From Nitrospira sp. (GTDB lineage Bacteria > Nitrospirota > Nitrospiria > Nitrospirales > Nitrospiraceae), in contig JARFXP010000001.1 of assembly GCA_029194675.1 (NCBI GenBank), positions 1 to 64,000 of the forward strand: a DNA stretch of 64,000 bases, in the 5' to 3' direction. The notes beneath the pieces are model-generated. The model saw only the letters and a list, made by a program, of their open reading frames with translations, made no database searches and was not told the origin of the DNA. Position numbers and translations under genes: made by a program. Positions 1 to 8,660 of the stretch are shown here, one piece after another (positions within the stretch are counted from its first letter, which is position 1; each line of letters begins with the position of its first letter).

Positions 1-107
1 ACCGTCAGCGTCGGCATTCCAGGCTGGGAAATTGCTCGCCCGCGGTGTTTGCCCAGCAGTGGGCTCGTCAACAGCTGGCGGCGTGAGGCGGCAATTCATG
101 GCGTCCA
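1..107 (+). mobile_element. Right end of a truncated IS3-family element
   Basis: Bases 1-119 match bases 21286-21404 almost base for base, and there they form the 3' end of an IS3-type orfB plus its terminus ending in GGCGTCCA. Read in the shifted frame, the DNA gives the usual OrfB tail (FYNRQRRHSRLGN). The rest of this copy lies beyond the left edge of the window. The adjoining DNA belongs to another transposase gene that the IS3 end interrupts. Confidence 0.75.
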
Positions 108-119
108 CTATTGACAACC

Positions 120-756
120 CAGGTCAGATGCATCGGGGCGCTCGCATTGCCCGGCAGCACGTCCACCGCCAGGGCCAGCCGGGTGTTTGCCATGAATGCG
201 CTGTGATAGCTGTGCGACGGTCGCCCCGGCTTCTTTGGGTTGTAGCCCACGACGGCCCCTTCCTGCTTCCCATACAGGCCCTTCACCGTTGTATCCAGAT
301 CCAGAACCACGGCGTCGTCAGCAACGGGTGGGGCGTCTTCGCCAGGTGCCGATCGAGCCAAGCCACGCCCGATGATTCGTCCATCCGGGCAAGCGCCCGT
401 CGCGCCGTATCCTCCGAGACGAATCCGGCAACACCCAACAGCCTCGGGTGGATGCCGTCATGGCGCATCGCCGTGCTAGGCGCGTAGCGGTGGTGGCCGG
501 CGAGGATCGCCAGCAGCAAGGTGGCGAGCACGGTGCGTGTAGCCGATGCGTGGTGGCTGTGGGAGGCGAGCGGGCAGTCCGCCACCCAGGCCTCGAACAG
601 GCCCCTCACCTTGAGACACTCAATGCAGAACGGCAGTTGTCCCAGTGGGGTCACGGCTGCAGCAGGGTCCCACTCCACGTGGATTCGCCCCCCACACGTC
701 TCGAGCGCAAGCGCCCCCTTCTGTCCTGCCACGGCCTTGCGTGATGCCTCACCCAT
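120..756 (-). pseudogene. Broken DDE transposase (IS4/IS1380-like), N-terminal and central part
   Basis: Two overlapping minus-strand frames read as one transposase with a frameshift near 355-365. The upstream frame (756-283) gives an N-terminal part containing HDGIHPRLLGVAGFVSEDT. The downstream frame gives LDTTVKGLYGKQEGA and GYNPKKPGRPSH, typical of the first catalytic-Asp region of IS1380/IS4-type DDE transposases. The C-terminal half, with the other acidic residues, is missing because an IS3 end abuts at about 110-120. It is certainly inactive. The exact IS family is a guess from motif memory. Confidence 0.7.
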
Positions 757-841
757 TGGGGGACTCCCTTCGTACGAAGAAATGTGCCCCCAATCCGCTG
801 CCAGCCAGGCGATCCCCGAGCAGGCCGCTGCTTCAACTGCC

Positions 842-1108
842 GTTTATAGGCTGAAAGATTATGGCATTCAGATCAGTATGGATGGGACCGGGCGCTGGCG
901 GGATACCGTCTTCGTCGAACGGCTGTGGCGGAGTCTCAAGTATGAAGAGGTCTCTCTCCATGCCTACGAGACCGTCTCCGACGCCCAGCAGGGGGTGGGG
1001 CGCTACATGACCTTCTACAATCAGCTCAGGCCGCATCGCGCGCGTGACGGACGCACGCCCGATCGCGTGTACTGGGAGAACCTGCCTGCACGGCCCACTG
1101 CCGCGTAG
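842..1108 (+). pseudogene. IS3-family OrfB transposase, C-terminal fragment
   Basis: The last ~85 codons read as the C-terminus of an IS3 OrfB integrase-core transposase: the catalytic Glu region (TVFVERLWRSLKYEEV), then FYNQLRPHRA and the closing TPDRVYW. The N-terminus and the first two catalytic Asp residues are absent. Upstream DNA belongs to the neighbouring broken DDE transposase, so this is a deletion scar. The sequence after the stop (about 1109-1180) probably contains this element's inverted repeat. It is a different IS3 member from the one at 20.2-21.4 kb. Confidence 0.8.
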
Positions 1109-1298
1109 GCTCATCCCGTCAGGCGCCACTTAAGAACGGACAGAAACTGTCCAAACAAGCGGACCCACCTCTGTTCGGCACAGTCCGCCGTCCCAGTGCA
1201 ATGGAGACCGATGATGGTGGACGGCTGGAGTTCGATTACAATCGAGATACATACCCATGGTCTAGGAAATGTGTTGAACGATACGCTCCGAGTGCTAG

Positions 1299-2139
1299 GG
1301 TCTGTTGACATTCATTTCATCCAGAGCATGGTCGCAGCAAGATAGATGAGGCTGGCGAAGTTGCGGGCGCGTTTGGCGTAGCGAGTCGCGGCGGCCCGAT
1401 AGTGCTTGAGCCGGTTGAGGAAGCACTCGATACGGTAGCGCTCGGCGTACAGGGCAAAGTCCGTGTCACGCGGAGCTTTGACACCGACGCGTGGTGGGAC
1501 GACGGCCGTGGCGCCGGACCGTTCAGCAGCCTTGACGATTGTTTTGCTGTCGTATCCCTTGTCGGCAATGACGTAGTGCGCCGGAAATCCCGCCAGCAAC
1601 GGCTCGACTTGCGTGTAGGCTGATGCCTGCCCCGGCGTCAGGATGAAGCAGAGCGGATTGCCAAGGCCATCAACCGCCGTGTGGATTGTGGTGGTCAGCC
1701 CGCCCTTCGAACGGCCAAGGGCTTCCGTCTCTTGAGCCCCCCTTTTGCGCCTGCGGCGTGCTGGTAGGCCCGGACGATGGTGGAGTCGATCATCACGTAT
1801 TCAAAGTCGGGATCGCCGGACAGGGCACGGAACACGCGTTCCCAGACGCCCGCATTTGACCACCGGTTGTACCGCTGGAACACGCTGTTCCATGCACCGA
1901 AGCTGTCCGGGAGCTCACGCCAGTGCGCGCCGGTCTGTGCGATCCAGAGCACCACCTCCACAAATTTTCGGGTATCGGTTGCCGTCCGTCCTGGATCGCT
2001 CGCCTTGCCAGGCAACAACTCTTTGATGTGCTTCCATTGATCATCCCGGAGTTCCCGTCTCGCCATCCCCCCCCTCTTGGGCGTTGATCCGTGCCGCACC
2101 AATGACAATGCGGAGGCGAACTCTGAATGTCAACAGGCC
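1299..2139 (-). mobile_element. Complete IS5-family (IS427-like) insertion sequence
   Basis: The element is 841 bp. Its imperfect inverted repeats are GGTCTGTTGACATTCA at the left and GGCCTGTTGACATTCA at the right (read inwards). Both sides are flanked by CTAG (1295-1298 and 2140-2143), the 4-bp target duplication expected of IS5-type elements. It encodes one minus-strand transposase in two frames. The right flank is the terminus of a MITE-like palindrome (2140-2278), so the element appears to have landed in the CTAG at that repeat's edge. Confidence 0.88.
1312..2066 (-). CDS. IS5-family transposase, two overlapping frames joined by a slippery run
   Basis: The first frame (from ATG 2066) carries the N-terminal DUF4096-like region (WKHIKELLPGK, GAHWRELPDSFG) and the first catalytic Asp (YVMIDSTIVRAYQHAAG). 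The second frame carries the Asp/Glu half (VIADKGYDSK, then RYRIECFLNRLKHYR) and ends at 1312. The frames join at an A4G6 run on the minus strand (about 1737-1746, KGG codons). This matches the programmed frameshifting described for the IS427 group, so the split is probably functional, not a mutation. All three DDE regions are present and the flanking inverted repeats are intact, so the element may be active. Confidence 0.82.
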
Positions 2140-2278
2140 CTAGCAGGCTTCGGAAGAACCCTCCGTTCATCCTTCGAGAGCCTCAGGACGAGCGGAGCAG
2201 CCATTGAATTTACTGAGCTGTTCCGTTCATGTTGAGCCCGTCGAAGCACAAAAATCGAGTTTTTCCGCAGCCTGCTAG
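2140..2278. repeat. MITE-like palindromic repeat bounded by CTAG
   Basis: This 139-bp unit has terminal inverted repeats: CTAGCAGGCTTCGGAA at the left, and CTAGCAGGCTGCGGAA when the right end is read inwards. It carries internal semi-palindromic sequence and has no coding capacity. Its right CTAG supplies the TAG stop codon of the adjacent cytidylyltransferase gene (2275-2277), and the IS5 element sits at its left CTAG. It is probably a non-autonomous element mobilised in trans, but no relative with matching ends was recognised in this window. Confidence 0.7.
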
Positions 2279-3063
2279 ATATCTTGGGGTTGACGCCACA
2301 CCTCCCATGGGGCACCACCGTGCGAATACATCTCATCCAAAGCTTGCTTATCCTTGAAGGTATCCATGGAAGCCCAGAAACCGTCGTGTATATATCCGAT
2401 GAGCTGCTTCGCTTTAATTAAGCTCTGGAAAGGTTCCCGAACCAGTTCCTCACCCGCACCGATATAGCGGAAGATGTCTTTCTTGAAGATAAAGAATCCA
2501 CCATTGATCCGAATATTGGTCTGACTCATGTCCTGAATCTTCTCGATATCGTCCTGACCGTTCAACGTCACAATATGATAGCTCAGACGCGGCTTGACAC
2601 ATACGAAACTGCCGACCTTGTCCTCTTTGAAAAAATGATCTAGCTGTGCGGGAAGCGGAAGATCCGTAAGGACGTCGCTATAATTGGCCAGAAACATCTC
2701 CTCCCCGTCCAGATACTTTTGCACCGCCTTCAATCGTTGACCTATGTTGGAAGTGAGGCCGGTGTCGGCAAATGTGATTCGCCAATCGCTGATGTCAGTA
2801 CTCAACAGGTCGAGATGTTTCCCGCCCTCGGAGAGCACGAAATCATTCGAGATGCCCTCTTCGTAGTTCAAGAAATATTTCTTGACGACATCGGCGGCAT
2901 GACCAAGACACAACACAAAATCCTTATGCCCGAAATGGGCGTAGTATTTCATTACGTGCCATAAGATCGGTCTGTAGCCGATGGGCACCATGGGTTTCGG
3001 AATCGAATCAGAATATTCTCTTAGGCGCATTCCTAAGCCGCCACAAAACAACACAACTTTCAT
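2275..3063 (-). CDS. rfbF: Glucose-1-phosphate cytidylyltransferase
   Basis: Makes CDP-glucose from CTP and glucose 1-phosphate, the first step of CDP-linked deoxysugar pathways used in surface polysaccharides. The N-terminus has the nucleotidyltransferase signature (FCGGLGMRL, then KPMVPIGYRPILWH), and YSDVLTDL carries the metal-binding Asp. The C-terminal part (GGFFIFKKDIFRYI, GFWASMDTFKDK) is characteristic of RfbF. It is 262 residues, slightly longer than the usual ~257. The last residues after the family's customary PWxVW end run up to a palindromic repeat that provides the stop. GGGAG precedes the ATG. It is separated from its presumed partners (5.2-8.2 kb) by IS debris, and no CDP-glucose 4,6-dehydratase lies in this window. 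Confidence 0.92.
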   Translation of the reverse strand: MKVVLFCGGLGMRLREYSDSIPKPMVPIGYRPILWHVMKYYAHFGHKDFVLCLGHAADVVKKYFLNYEEGISNDFVLSEGGKHLDLLSTDISDWRITFADTGLTSNIGQRLKAVQKYLDGEEMFLANYSDVLTDLPLPAQLDHFFKEDKVGSFVCVKPRLSYHIVTLNGQDDIEKIQDMSQTNIRINGGFFIFKKDIFRYIGAGEELVREPFQSLIKAKQLIGYIHDGFWASMDTFKDKQALDEMYSHGGAPWEVWRQPQDI

Positions 3064-3090
3064 AATGTATACTCCCTAACTTAGGACAGA

Positions 3091-4143
3091 TCAGAAGGAG
3101 AATCTTCTGACACCATAACCACCCTCTAGGAGCCTGTCCGACATTGACCTGACGGTCCGGGGAACCTGCGCCGTATTGACCAGCACCTGGGTCAGCATCG
3201 GCTGCGCGTGCTGTTTGTCATTCGACTCAGCGGTGACGTCGGCCGCAACAATAATCTGCGCCCTCGCATCGACCGCCGCTTGGCCGTGGTCCCCTTGCAC
3301 GACACTCCCCTTGGCCCCGGCATCCGGCATGATCCGGCTCTCCGGGTCGGTGAAGGTGCGCTGGGCCTTCGGGTGCGGCCCCGAGCAAGGCGGCTGCGGC
3401 CGGCCTCGGCGCGATCCTGTTGCCTTGCGAGCTTCGTGCGCCACCTGTTTGAGCGCGGCTTCCGCCTGAGCCTCCTGCTCCAGCACGGCCTTGGCGGCCC
3501 GAATGGTCTGGAGCCGCTGCTCGCGGCGCGCAAGTTCGGCGGGCCGTTCATCGCCCCGCCGGTCCAGGCCATACGCCACATCGTCCTGAGCATCGGCGGC
3601 TTCCGCCTGCGTCAGCAGCCGTTCGACTTCCGCCGTGAGCCGCGCGGCTTCCGTCACCATCCGACCATAACTCATGGCCTTGTTCGAGGCATTGGCCTTG
3701 ACCTTCGTCCCATCCAGCGCGATGTGCCTCAGCTTCACCAAGCCCGCCCGCTGGCAGAGCTTCAGGACCTGCACAAACCGATCAGCCAATGTTGTCAGAT
3801 GCGGCTTGCGAACGTCACTGAGGGTCCGGAAATCCGGCCGCTGATTGACCGCCAGCACCCGAAACGCCACATCCTCTTCCAGTTCCCGCGCAATCTGCCG
3901 CGAGGCCGGAATCCCCACGGCATAGGCATACCGCAATACCGTGACCAGCAGCTGGGGATGATACGGCACCGTGCCACGCGTCACGCCGCCATAGGTGGCG
4001 AGGATGGGCGTGAGATTCAGTTCCTCCGCCAGATCCGACAGGAAGTACGCCAGGTGGTCCTCCGGCAACCACTCGCGCGATGGCGGCGGCAACAGCCACA
4101 AGTCATCAGGATCATAGGGGCGAAAGGTTCGAGTGGTCATCAT
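3091..4143 (-). pseudogene. IS1182-family transposase, C-terminally truncated
   Basis: The N-terminal domain (PREWLPEDHLAYFLSDL-like, with YHPQLLVTVLRYAYAVG and SRQIARELEEDVAFRVL) and the first catalytic region (HIALDGTKVKANASNKAM) are intact. A helical insert of about 70 residues follows, then TDPESRIMPDAG. The protein stops at 350 residues, with the last ~25 translated from junction and terminal-repeat DNA. The final catalytic region of this family is absent, so it should be inactive. With the IS1380 remnant it separates rfbF from the other sugar genes. Confidence 0.82.
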
Positions 4144-4221
4144 GCAGCCGCCTCACTCCTCACTACGTAGGTACACGAATCAGCGGCTGCACACAAGGGG
4201 GGGCTAATGTCGGATAGGCTC
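3130..4221 (-). mobile_element. Internally deleted IS1182-type element
   Basis: Terminal inverted repeats are visible: CTAGGAGCCTGTCCGACATT from 3126, and CTAGGAGCCTATCCGACATT read inwards from 4225. CTAG stands on both sides. The element is about 1.1 kb, clearly shorter than full IS1182-type elements. The transposase lacks its C-terminal third and runs straight into the left end, so the deletion removed an internal piece but kept both termini. It could only move if a full-length transposase acts in trans. Confidence 0.8.
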
Positions 4222-4429
4222 CTAGTCCAGGAGGATTCTGCGCGGCAATCGAGGTTCTCCGAGGACTCAATTGTGGCGATTATGAAGCAAGCCCAGCCAG
4301 CCGCCAGCCAATCAACCTAAATCCGGCGTGAGTTTCCTATCACAGCCTGTCACCTGAGCGCTCAGAAGCTTCGGAAGAGCCATCTTTGAGATTGCGCCAA
4401 AAGCTACCGTTTCGATAGCATTTTGAGAC

Positions 4430-5071
4430 ATGCCGCCACACGGGCCACGGAAGCTCAAGATCACATTTGGGACGACCTCTCTGACCCACTACGGCGGCGT
4501 ATTATACTTGCCCCATCGCTTCTTCGGTCGCTTGCGGTTGAGGAAGCTCCTGACCCAGGAAGCACGCCTTCTCCAACGCAACAATCGCTCGACTCGTTGG
4601 TCACATCCGTATCGCTTCGTCGTCGTGCGACGCCCCCAGCCCGACGAGCCAACCAACCAGTTGCGCTCTTCACGCTCGGCAAGTACCACTACCAGGTCCT
4701 GGTGACGAATCCCGTTGCAACCGCTCAACTTCTGACGCTTCTACAATGACCGGGCCGGAGTCGAGCTGCTCATCAAGCAACTCAAAGGGGATTACGCTCT
4801 AGGCAGCATCCCCGCCCGCCACTTCTTTGCCAACGAGACCTACTTCCATCTGCTCCTGCGGGCCTACGATCTCGTGAACTGGTTCAAGCGGCTGTGCCTG
4901 CCCCCGGATTTCCAGAACGCCACGCTCCAAACGCTCCGTCACAAAGTCCTGCTGATGCCCGCACAGTTGCGGCGCGTCGAAAATCGTCCCGGCTTGAACT
5001 TGCCAGCAAGCGGTCCTCGAGAAGCGTCATGGAGGTATGCCTTGCAGAAGATTGAGAAGCTGAACTTGTGA
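4430..5071 (+). pseudogene. IS1380-family transposase remnant with internal deletion
   Basis: The first part (4430-4600) reads LTHYGGVLYLPHRFFGRL, the N-terminal signature of IS1380-type transposases. After frame changes, 4739-5071 reads FYNDRAGVELLIKQLKGDYA and LLLRAYDLVNWFKRLCLPP, the C-terminal catalytic-Glu region. The middle of the protein, including the first two Asp residues, is gone. It is dead and was left between the SDR gene and the IS1182-type element. No inverted repeats were confidently located. Confidence 0.78.
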
Positions 5072-5195
5072 AACCATCGTTTTTCACGCCGGATTCAGGA
5101 TCAAATCTTCGTCAGAAAACTCAACAACCCGCGACGCGGTGGGAGATCGCGAGTATGTATCCGATAATAATCGCTAGAAGCGTTGTCGAGATCGG

Positions 5196-6230
5196 TCACA
5201 TCTCGAATAAATATCCGTATAAATCGACATACTTATCGATTGCTGCTTCAGCGCTCGGCAAATGATGGAAATCCCGTTCGAATTTCGCGACGTCAAGAAT
5301 TGTATAGTGAGGTCGTGGGGCCAGAAACTTGCCGGACTTTCTACCAGCCTCCATCAGCTCTTTTAGGGGGATAGGAGTTATTAAACTACGCGGTTTCCCT
5401 AATCTGTCTGCGAACCGTAGACTTATGTCATAGGGTGTAAGCGGATTGCGCGCGCTTAGATGATAAATGCCTCTTGTTCGCCTTTCAGGATCATGCATGG
5501 CTTCTTCAATCGTAAAGATTGCTTCCGCGACCGTTGCATCTGCGAGATGAGCAACGTACATGTCATCTACTCTCGTAAACGGCTTACCCATTTGAAGCTC
5601 AGAACAGGTTCTCTTAAAAAAACCTCCAAGCGGTCCTTGCACTCCGTGCATCCGGACTATGACCGATCCCTCGGAATATCTTTCCAGGACCTTTTGTTCT
5701 CCCAAGACCTTTGTCAGGCCATAGAACGTCGGCATAATGACCGTATCGGCATAATTGACTGCTCCAGTGTGGTCCCTGGGTACTTTGAGCTTGTCTTCTT
5801 CTGTATACTTTTTACCATGGGCATTGTCTCCAAATACGGATTCAGTGGAAAGATGCAGCAATAATATTTCCGCGCCCTCCGCGGTGACTTCCGCACAAGC
5901 GCCTGCCAAAATTTCCGCGCTACGGGTGTTTTTTTGATACGCTGAGAGAGCTATTGGTTCTGCTACATACCTTTGTCCTTCGACTCCATCAAGATCTGTT
6001 TCGCCGGCGCAATTTATTATCGTTCTGACTTTATTTCCGGCCAACTTTCTAACAATGTCTCTGACTCTGTCTTCATCAGTAGAATCGAAATCCTGCACGA
6101 CCTCCGCTAAGCTTTCTGTTTCCGGAACGGTTTTGTGGACCAAGCCGGTAAGTGTTGCTCTTCGAAGTCGAAAACGGCGCAGCGCATCCCCGACTTTCCC
6201 GGAGATTCCAGTTACTGCAATATGTTGCAT
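5196..6230 (-). CDS. NAD(P)-dependent sugar reductase/epimerase, RmlD-like SDR
   Basis: An extended short-chain dehydrogenase/reductase of 344 residues. It shows a Rossmann glycine motif (GISGKVG) at the N-terminus, the NCAGETDLD region typical of RmlD, an active-site Ser in LSTESVFGD and a YGLTK Tyr-Lys pair. It most likely reduces the 4-keto group of an activated deoxysugar produced by the upstream genes. ATG 6230 is preferred over an upstream GTG because GAGGAGAGG is well spaced. It follows the 3,5-epimerase on the same strand after 212 bp with no recognised gene. The exact substrate (dTDP- or CDP-linked) cannot be told from sequence. Confidence 0.82.
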   Translation of the reverse strand: MQHIAVTGISGKVGDALRRFRLRRATLTGLVHKTVPETESLAEVVQDFDSTDEDRVRDIVRKLAGNKVRTIINCAGETDLDGVEGQRYVAEPIALSAYQKNTRSAEILAGACAEVTAEGAEILLLHLSTESVFGDNAHGKKYTEEDKLKVPRDHTGAVNYADTVIMPTFYGLTKVLGEQKVLERYSEGSVIVRMHGVQGPLGGFFKRTCSELQMGKPFTRVDDMYVAHLADATVAEAIFTIEEAMHDPERRTRGIYHLSARNPLTPYDISLRFADRLGKPRSLITPIPLKELMEAGRKSGKFLAPRPHYTILDVAKFERDFHHLPSAEAAIDKYVDLYGYLFEM

Positions 6231-6442
6231 CACCTCTCCTCTTCAAGAGCCATTCACGATTAGGGAATCTCACAGGGACTCAACAGCCCGGTGCCTCCAT
6301 ATCTCCCCGTAATGCTACGGCGGATTGGGTACAATTTCACAATCATGCGAACCATGTCCTCGCCGACGCCTCGGAGATCTTCTGATTTGAGGCCGGATAC
6401 CACATTCATTTGGAGAATCGTGACCGGACGAAAGATGGGAAA

Positions 6443-6988
6443 TTACAAGCCGACAAAACCGACCTCTAGATTGGGATATGTTTGGTCCTTATGCGACATG
6501 ACTCCAGCGACGTCCGGCCAGTTGATGCCCAATCTTGGATCATTCCACCGTAAACCCTTGGAGCCAGCCGGCTCATAGAATTCCGACATCTGGTAAAAGA
6601 TCTCCGTGTTGTCCTCGAGTGTCTGGAACCCGTGGGCAAAGAGTTTTGGGATATAGAGCATTTTATGATTGGTAGCGGTCAGTTCGATCCCAACCCACTT
6701 TAGGAATGTGGGTGAATCTTTCCGGAGATCAACGATCACATCGAAGAGAGACCCCTTTGTACAACGAACCAGCTTTACCTCGGCATGCGGAGGGATCTGA
6801 TAGTGAAGGCCTCTCAAGGTTCCCTTCCGTTTATTGTAGGACACATTGCACTGAACGAGATGAGGGTCGAGACCCTTGGCGGCAAACTCCAGCGCACACC
6901 ACGAGCGAGCGAAAAAGCCTCGTTCATCTTCAAGCTTCTCGACCTCGATTACGTATGCCCCGGGGAGAGACGTTTCCAAGAAGATCAT
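6443..6988 (-). CDS. rfbC: dTDP-4-dehydrorhamnose 3,5-epimerase family protein
   Basis: A cupin-fold epimerase of 181 residues, the normal length for RmlC/RfbC. Visible marks are the N-terminal DERGFFARSW, the catalytic-His loop GTLRGLHYQ, VKLVRCTKGSLFDVIVDLR and the C-terminal IPKLFAHGFQTLEDN. The enzyme epimerises C3 and/or C5 of a 4-keto-6-deoxy-hexose nucleotide. It begins 15 bp after the C-methyltransferase stop, so the two are in one operon. The neighbouring methyltransferase and cytidylyltransferase suggest a branched deoxysugar as product, not plain rhamnose. Confidence 0.9.
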   Translation of the reverse strand: MIFLETSLPGAYVIEVEKLEDERGFFARSWCALEFAAKGLDPHLVQCNVSYNKRKGTLRGLHYQIPPHAEVKLVRCTKGSLFDVIVDLRKDSPTFLKWVGIELTATNHKMLYIPKLFAHGFQTLEDNTEIFYQMSEFYEPAGSKGLRWNDPRLGINWPDVAGVMSHKDQTYPNLEVGFVGL

Positions 6989-7003
6989 TGCGGGATCTCA
7001 CCC

Positions 7004-8239
7004 TCAAGAATAGACGCGAACTTCTGGAATCGGTACCACGAACTGTCCTCCCCATTCGCGGATGTACGAAACCTGGTCCATAATCTCGTCCTTGAAGTTC
7101 CATGGAAGAATCAGCACATAGTCAGGTTTGGTTTCCCTGATTTTCTCGGGGGCGAAAATCGGAATGCGGGTGCCAGGCAGGTACTTTCCCTGCTTGTAGG
7201 TATTTCGATCGACGGTGAAGTCGATGAAATCCTGGCGTATGCCGCAATAGTTGAGGAGGGTATTGCCTTTTCCCGGCGCCCCATATCCTGCGATCGTTTT
7301 CCCTTTCCGTTTAGCTTCGATCAGAAATTCAAGTAACTTTCTCTTCGTCTCCTTCACCTGCTCGCCGAAGAGCGCATAGGTTTCCACTCGATCGAAGCCA
7401 ACCTCCTTTTCTCGCCTCATCAGCTCCCAATACCGTTCCGTCACGGGCTGCGTCTCGTCATCAGCATGACGTCCATAGATCCGAAGCGACCCTCCATGCG
7501 TCGGCAGTTCTTCCACGTCGAACAGCGCGAGTCCATGAGCCGCAAAGACCCGTTCGGCGCTCATGAGGGAAAAGTAGAAGAAATGTTCGTGGTAAATGGT
7601 GTCGAACTGATTCTCATGCATCAATCTCATCAAATGAGGGAACTCGATGGTCACGACGCCACGAGAGGCTAACAAGAGTTTGATCCCCCCGACAAAGTCA
7701 TTGATATCGGGAACCTGAGCCAGCACATTATTCCCTAACACAAGGTCTGCCTTCCCTCTTTCGGCAACCACCTCATTCGCCGTGTTCAGACCGAAGAACT
7801 TGACTAACGAAGGAACATTCTTTTCCCTAGCCGCCTCAGCCACGTTGACGGCCGGCTCAACTCCTAAGACCGGAATGCCCTCGGCAACAAAATGCTGCAA
7901 CAGGTAGCCGTCATTGCTTGCTAACTCTACGACGAAACTCTTCTCCGTCAAACCCAGACGTCCAATGATCATTTCCGTATATCGCTTCGCATGCTGCACC
8001 CAACTGTCCGCGTAGGAGGAGAAATATGCATATTCGGTAAAGATCTCGGCAGGGCTGACATATTCATGTAACTGCACGAGGAAGCATTTCTCACAAACAT
8101 ACACATGGAGCGGATAGAAGGGTTCCATTTGATTGAGCTTCTCTTCGCTGACATAGCTTTCACAGAGGGGATGCATCCCAAGATCCACAAATGTTTTCCT
8201 CAAGGGCGCTCCACAGAACAAACAGCTTTGGGTTTCCAT
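7004..8239 (-). CDS. SAM-dependent sugar C-methyltransferase
   Basis: The 411 residues are arranged as in NDP-hexose C-methyltransferases of the TylC3/NovU type. There is an N-terminal zinc-binding module with two Cys pairs (CLFCGAPL and VCEKCF), a central SAM-binding Rossmann domain (VVELASNDGYLLQHF, VLGVEPA), a DTIYHEHFFYFSL stretch and a C-terminal domain with AGYGAPGKGNTLLNYCG. It would add a methyl branch to a 4-keto sugar nucleotide. GGAAGG precedes the ATG. It is the first gene of the minus-strand sugar cluster and is followed within 15 bp by the 3,5-epimerase. The upstream ~90 bp show no convincing gene. Confidence 0.88.
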   Translation of the reverse strand: METQSCLFCGAPLRKTFVDLGMHPLCESYVSEEKLNQMEPFYPLHVYVCEKCFLVQLHEYVSPAEIFTEYAYFSSYADSWVQHAKRYTEMIIGRLGLTEKSFVVELASNDGYLLQHFVAEGIPVLGVEPAVNVAEAAREKNVPSLVKFFGLNTANEVVAERGKADLVLGNNVLAQVPDINDFVGGIKLLLASRGVVTIEFPHLMRLMHENQFDTIYHEHFFYFSLMSAERVFAAHGLALFDVEELPTHGGSLRIYGRHADDETQPVTERYWELMRREKEVGFDRVETYALFGEQVKETKRKLLEFLIEAKRKGKTIAGYGAPGKGNTLLNYCGIRQDFIDFTVDRNTYKQGKYLPGTRIPIFAPEKIRETKPDYVLILPWNFKDEIMDQVSYIREWGGQFVVPIPEVRVYS

Positions 8240-8494
8240 GTGGCCGATTCCTTCCTTGCAGGCGGCACCTCATCTGCCTTTCCTCTTCACTTCAGCAGTG
8301 GGAGTAAACAGGGCCCGCTGATTCATTACCGCAAGCAGCTCGATTTCTTTGTCAGTCAGTCCACCTACTCGACCATTCTCTTCCACCATATTTCGTGCCG
8401 AAGGAATATATACTCCTGGGGCAGAAAAGTCGATCCGGGGAATAGTGCGCCCGGCAATAGAACCCCTCGAGAACAAGGTAGTCGCGGATCATGA

Positions 8495-8585
8495 TTGGGG
8501 TCAGATCTTGTTATGTGCATTCCTTTCTTTTGGCACGATCGCACCTACACGTCTGCACTATGCATAGTACAAGGTCCGACCCCAA
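8495..8585. repeat. Short palindromic repeat with GGGGTC ends
   Basis: Terminal inverted repeats TTGGGGTCAGATCTTGT at the left and TTGGGGTCGGACCTTGT read inwards from the right enclose about 57 bp. The interior contains a second small palindrome (CTATGCATAG). There is no coding capacity. The form and size suit a REPIN or mini-MITE. Remnants of a RAYT-type transposase occur at 51-52 kb, but nothing here shows a direct link. Confidence 0.65.
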
Positions 8586-8660
8586 CTTCCTATTCCTTGG
8601 AAGGCTCGAAGGCTAGAGTGAGACGCGGTCGTCAGCAACCGACTTTTAAATCGCTTCCTC

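Noticed and set aside
8270..8476. Minus-strand 68-codon frame just upstream of the C-methyltransferase
   Set aside because: It is in operon position but has no RBS, no recognised motif and its start is unclear; it overlaps nothing but looks like chance or a relic, so it was not called as a gene.
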